Assembly: GCA_036380925.1 (NCBI GenBank)
Contig: DASVDW010000027.1
Location: 1-5,725 of the forward strand
Direction: 5' to 3'
DNA: 5,725 bases
Origin: JAICLV01 sp036380925
GTDB lineage: Bacteria; Actinomycetota; Actinomycetes; Acidothermales; Acidothermaceae
In this document: positions 4,581 to 5,725 of the stretch, piece after piece
How the letters are laid out: every line of letters begins with the position of its first letter
Numbering within the stretch: the stretch's first letter is position 1
Translations under genes and position numbers: made by a program
Notes under the pieces: generated by a model
Seen by the model: the letters and a program-made list of their open reading frames with translations, nothing else
What the model was told of the DNA's origin: nothing
Databases searched by the model: none

Positions 4581-5540
4581 ATGAAGCGCGCCCTCTTGGT
4601 CGCGGCGCTGGCCATCGCGATCGGCTGCGCCGCGTGCACCGACCGGTCGACCAGCGGACGGCCGACGACTTCAACGGCACCTGCGAAAGCCATGTCGTCC
4701 AACGTTGCGACAGCGCCCGCGCCAACTCTCCCGACGCCACCGACGCCAGCTGGCCCGACGCCCGGCGTCACCAGCGTGGTCTTCACCAGTGCGGCACTGG
4801 GCCGTGCGATCGGATTCGACATCTACCTGCCGCCCGGCTATGACACGGGCAAGCGATATCCGGTGCTCTACCTGCTTTACGGCTACGGCGGCGGCCAGCA
4901 TTCATGGTTCGAGGGTCTGAATGCGGACGGCGTCGCCACCGAGCTCATCACCCAGCGTGCGATTGCGCCGCTCATCATCGTGTCACCCGACTACGGGAAC
5001 AGTTTTGCCGTCAACACCGTCCCGGGCCAAGCCCCCGATCCGGGAGGCGTCAGTGAGGGGCCATACGACGACTACCTGAGCAGGGATCTCGTGCGCTACG
5101 TCGACAGCCACTACGGGACCATCGCGTCGCGAGAAGGCCGCTACGTCGGTGGCGCGTCGATGGGCGGCTTCGCGGCGCTCCACCTCGCGTTCCGCCATCC
5201 CGACCTGTACAGCAAAGTGGGTGGACACAGCGCGGCGCTCTGGACCTACACATCGGGCGATCAGTTCGTCGGGCAACGCGACTGGCTCTACCCCACCGAA
5301 CAGCTGCGCGACGAACGCGATCCGTTCCGGCTCGCCGGCAACCCCGGAGTCAAGCAGCTTGACGTGTACCTCGACGACGGCCGCGACGACATGCTGCTCG
5401 GCAAAGACGAGGCGTTGTACCAGGCGCTTAAGCGGCGCGGCGTTCACGTGCAATGGCACCCCAACCCAGGCGACCATTCGATGACCTACTGGCAATCGCA
5501 CGTGCGCGATTACCTGCTGTTCTACGCGGGCCTGTCGTGA
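4581..5540 (+). CDS. predicted lipoprotein esterase, alpha/beta hydrolase (esterase D/Ag85-like)
   Basis: This 319-residue exported serine hydrolase starts with MKRALLVAALAIAIGC, a lysine/arginine plus hydrophobic signal followed by Cys16 and Cys19, either a possible lipidation site (AIGC or CAAC). A Thr/Pro/Ala-rich linker at about 22-62 would hold the domain off the membrane; it is encoded partly by a tandem CCGACGCCA repeat (4731-4748). The hydrolase domain (64-319) follows the putative-esterase family: FDIYLPPGYD (79-88), YPVLYLLYGYGG (93-104), nucleophile elbow GASMG with Ser193, acidic LDDGRDD (264-270), and GDHS with His299. Substrate is unknown; relatives hydrolyse acyl, feruloyl or mycolyl esters. 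ATG at 4581 lies 15 bp after the exporter stop and has no good ribosome site, so it probably relies on the upstream cistron. It appears complete. Confidence 0.88.
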   Translation: MKRALLVAALAIAIGCAACTDRSTSGRPTTSTAPAKAMSSNVATAPAPTLPTPPTPAGPTPGVTSVVFTSAALGRAIGFDIYLPPGYDTGKRYPVLYLLYGYGGGQHSWFEGLNADGVATELITQRAIAPLIIVSPDYGNSFAVNTVPGQAPDPGGVSEGPYDDYLSRDLVRYVDSHYGTIASREGRYVGGASMGGFAALHLAFRHPDLYSKVGGHSAALWTYTSGDQFVGQRDWLYPTEQLRDERDPFRLAGNPGVKQLDVYLDDGRDDMLLGKDEALYQALKRRGVHVQWHPNPGDHSMTYWQSHVRDYLLFYAGLS

Positions 5541-5552
5541 GAGGGTCGTGAC

Positions 5553-5559
5553 AAAGGAG
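5553..5559 (+). promoter_or_regulatory. ribosome binding site for the downstream VOC gene
   Basis: AAAGGAG ends five bases before the GTG at 5565 and sets that start. It is among the best Shine-Dalgarno matches in the window. The gap to the esterase stop is only 24 bp, which argues for co-transcription. Confidence 0.8.
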
Positions 5560-5564
5560 CACCC

Positions 5565-5725
5565 GTGCAGGCGAAGATCTTCTTCATCACGCTGGCGGTC
5601 GACGACCTCGCCCGGTCGGTGACGTTTTATCGCGACGGGCTGGGCTGGCCGACCGACGGCGTCGTCGGTCAGGAGTTTCACGACGAGGTGACCGGCGCCG
5701 ACGGCACGATCGCCTTTTTCAAGCT
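5565..5725 (+). CDS. VOC-superfamily protein, N-terminal part (cut by window edge)
   Basis: The first 53 complete codons are present; the rest lies beyond the right edge. The protein opens with MQAKIFFITLAVDDLARSVT, then FYRDGLGWPTDGV and later GTIAFFKL. This is the first half-module of a glyoxalase/bleomycin-resistance fold: strand, D-D-L-x-R-S-x-x-FY helix, then the LGW turn. It is distinct from the VOC protein at 2941-3423, which has a different opening (ALRDWLLALGF), so the two are not a recent duplication. GTG at 5565 is set by AAAGGAG five bases upstream. It follows the esterase by 24 bp and may be the last seen member of the metal operon. The role could be detoxification of small thiol- or oxygen-reactive compounds, but the visible part does not show a substrate. 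Confidence 0.88.
   Translation, partial: MQAKIFFITLAVDDLARSVTFYRDGLGWPTDGVVGQEFHDEVTGADGTIAFFK

Noticed and set aside
4983..5681. 232-residue reverse-strand open frame
   Set aside because: Antisense to the esterase catalytic domain and the second VOC gene; no motif of its own.

Overview
The window is high-GC DNA, roughly two-thirds G+C by eye, and reads as an actinobacterial chromosome. Three genes start 6-7 nt downstream of a TANNNT -10 box with no Shine-Dalgarno sequence, which is the leaderless pattern common in that phylum. There are GTG starts, a VapBC toxin-antitoxin pair, and an ArsR-type sensor with the cysteine layout of mycobacterial CmtR. All convincing genes lie on the + strand. 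No insertion sequence, CRISPR array, rRNA or replication origin was seen.

Layout. Positions 1-290 hold no confident gene. They contain a possible 3' tail of an upstream gene and a perfect 13-bp terminator-type hairpin (140-170). A complete tRNA-Arg with anticodon CCT follows at 291-363. After about 300 non-coding bases comes a small accessory cluster: a leaderless vapBC pair (679-1333), a 309-residue DUF6930/DUF7309-like protein of unknown role (1392-2321) behind a strong ribosome binding site, and a 112-residue AbiEi-antitoxin-like orphan (2429-2767). A solitary VOC/glyoxalase-fold gene (2941-3423) follows, with an uncertain start and an unusual three-arm GC repeat inside its 5' end.

From 3487 to the window's right edge lies an apparent operon. 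It runs from a CmtR-like Cd/Pb-sensing repressor, through a CDF-type cation exporter overlapping it by 4 bp and a predicted lipoprotein esterase starting 15 bp later, to a second VOC protein cut off by the edge. The repressor promoter carries an imperfect 18-bp dyad over its -10 box, a natural candidate operator. The simplest reading is that soft metal ions bind the repressor and release it, which allows expression of the exporter. The esterase and VOC protein are either co-regulated envelope and stress functions or read-through passengers.

The window looks like a tRNA-flanked accessory segment (toxin-antitoxin pair, orphan antitoxin-like gene, unknown gene) next to a metal-resistance operon. 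I found no clear evidence of a wholly new system. The least explained parts are the DUF6930-like gene, the repeated motif at the vapC stop codon, the switch-like repeat at 2962-2993, and the exporter's cysteine-rich tail.
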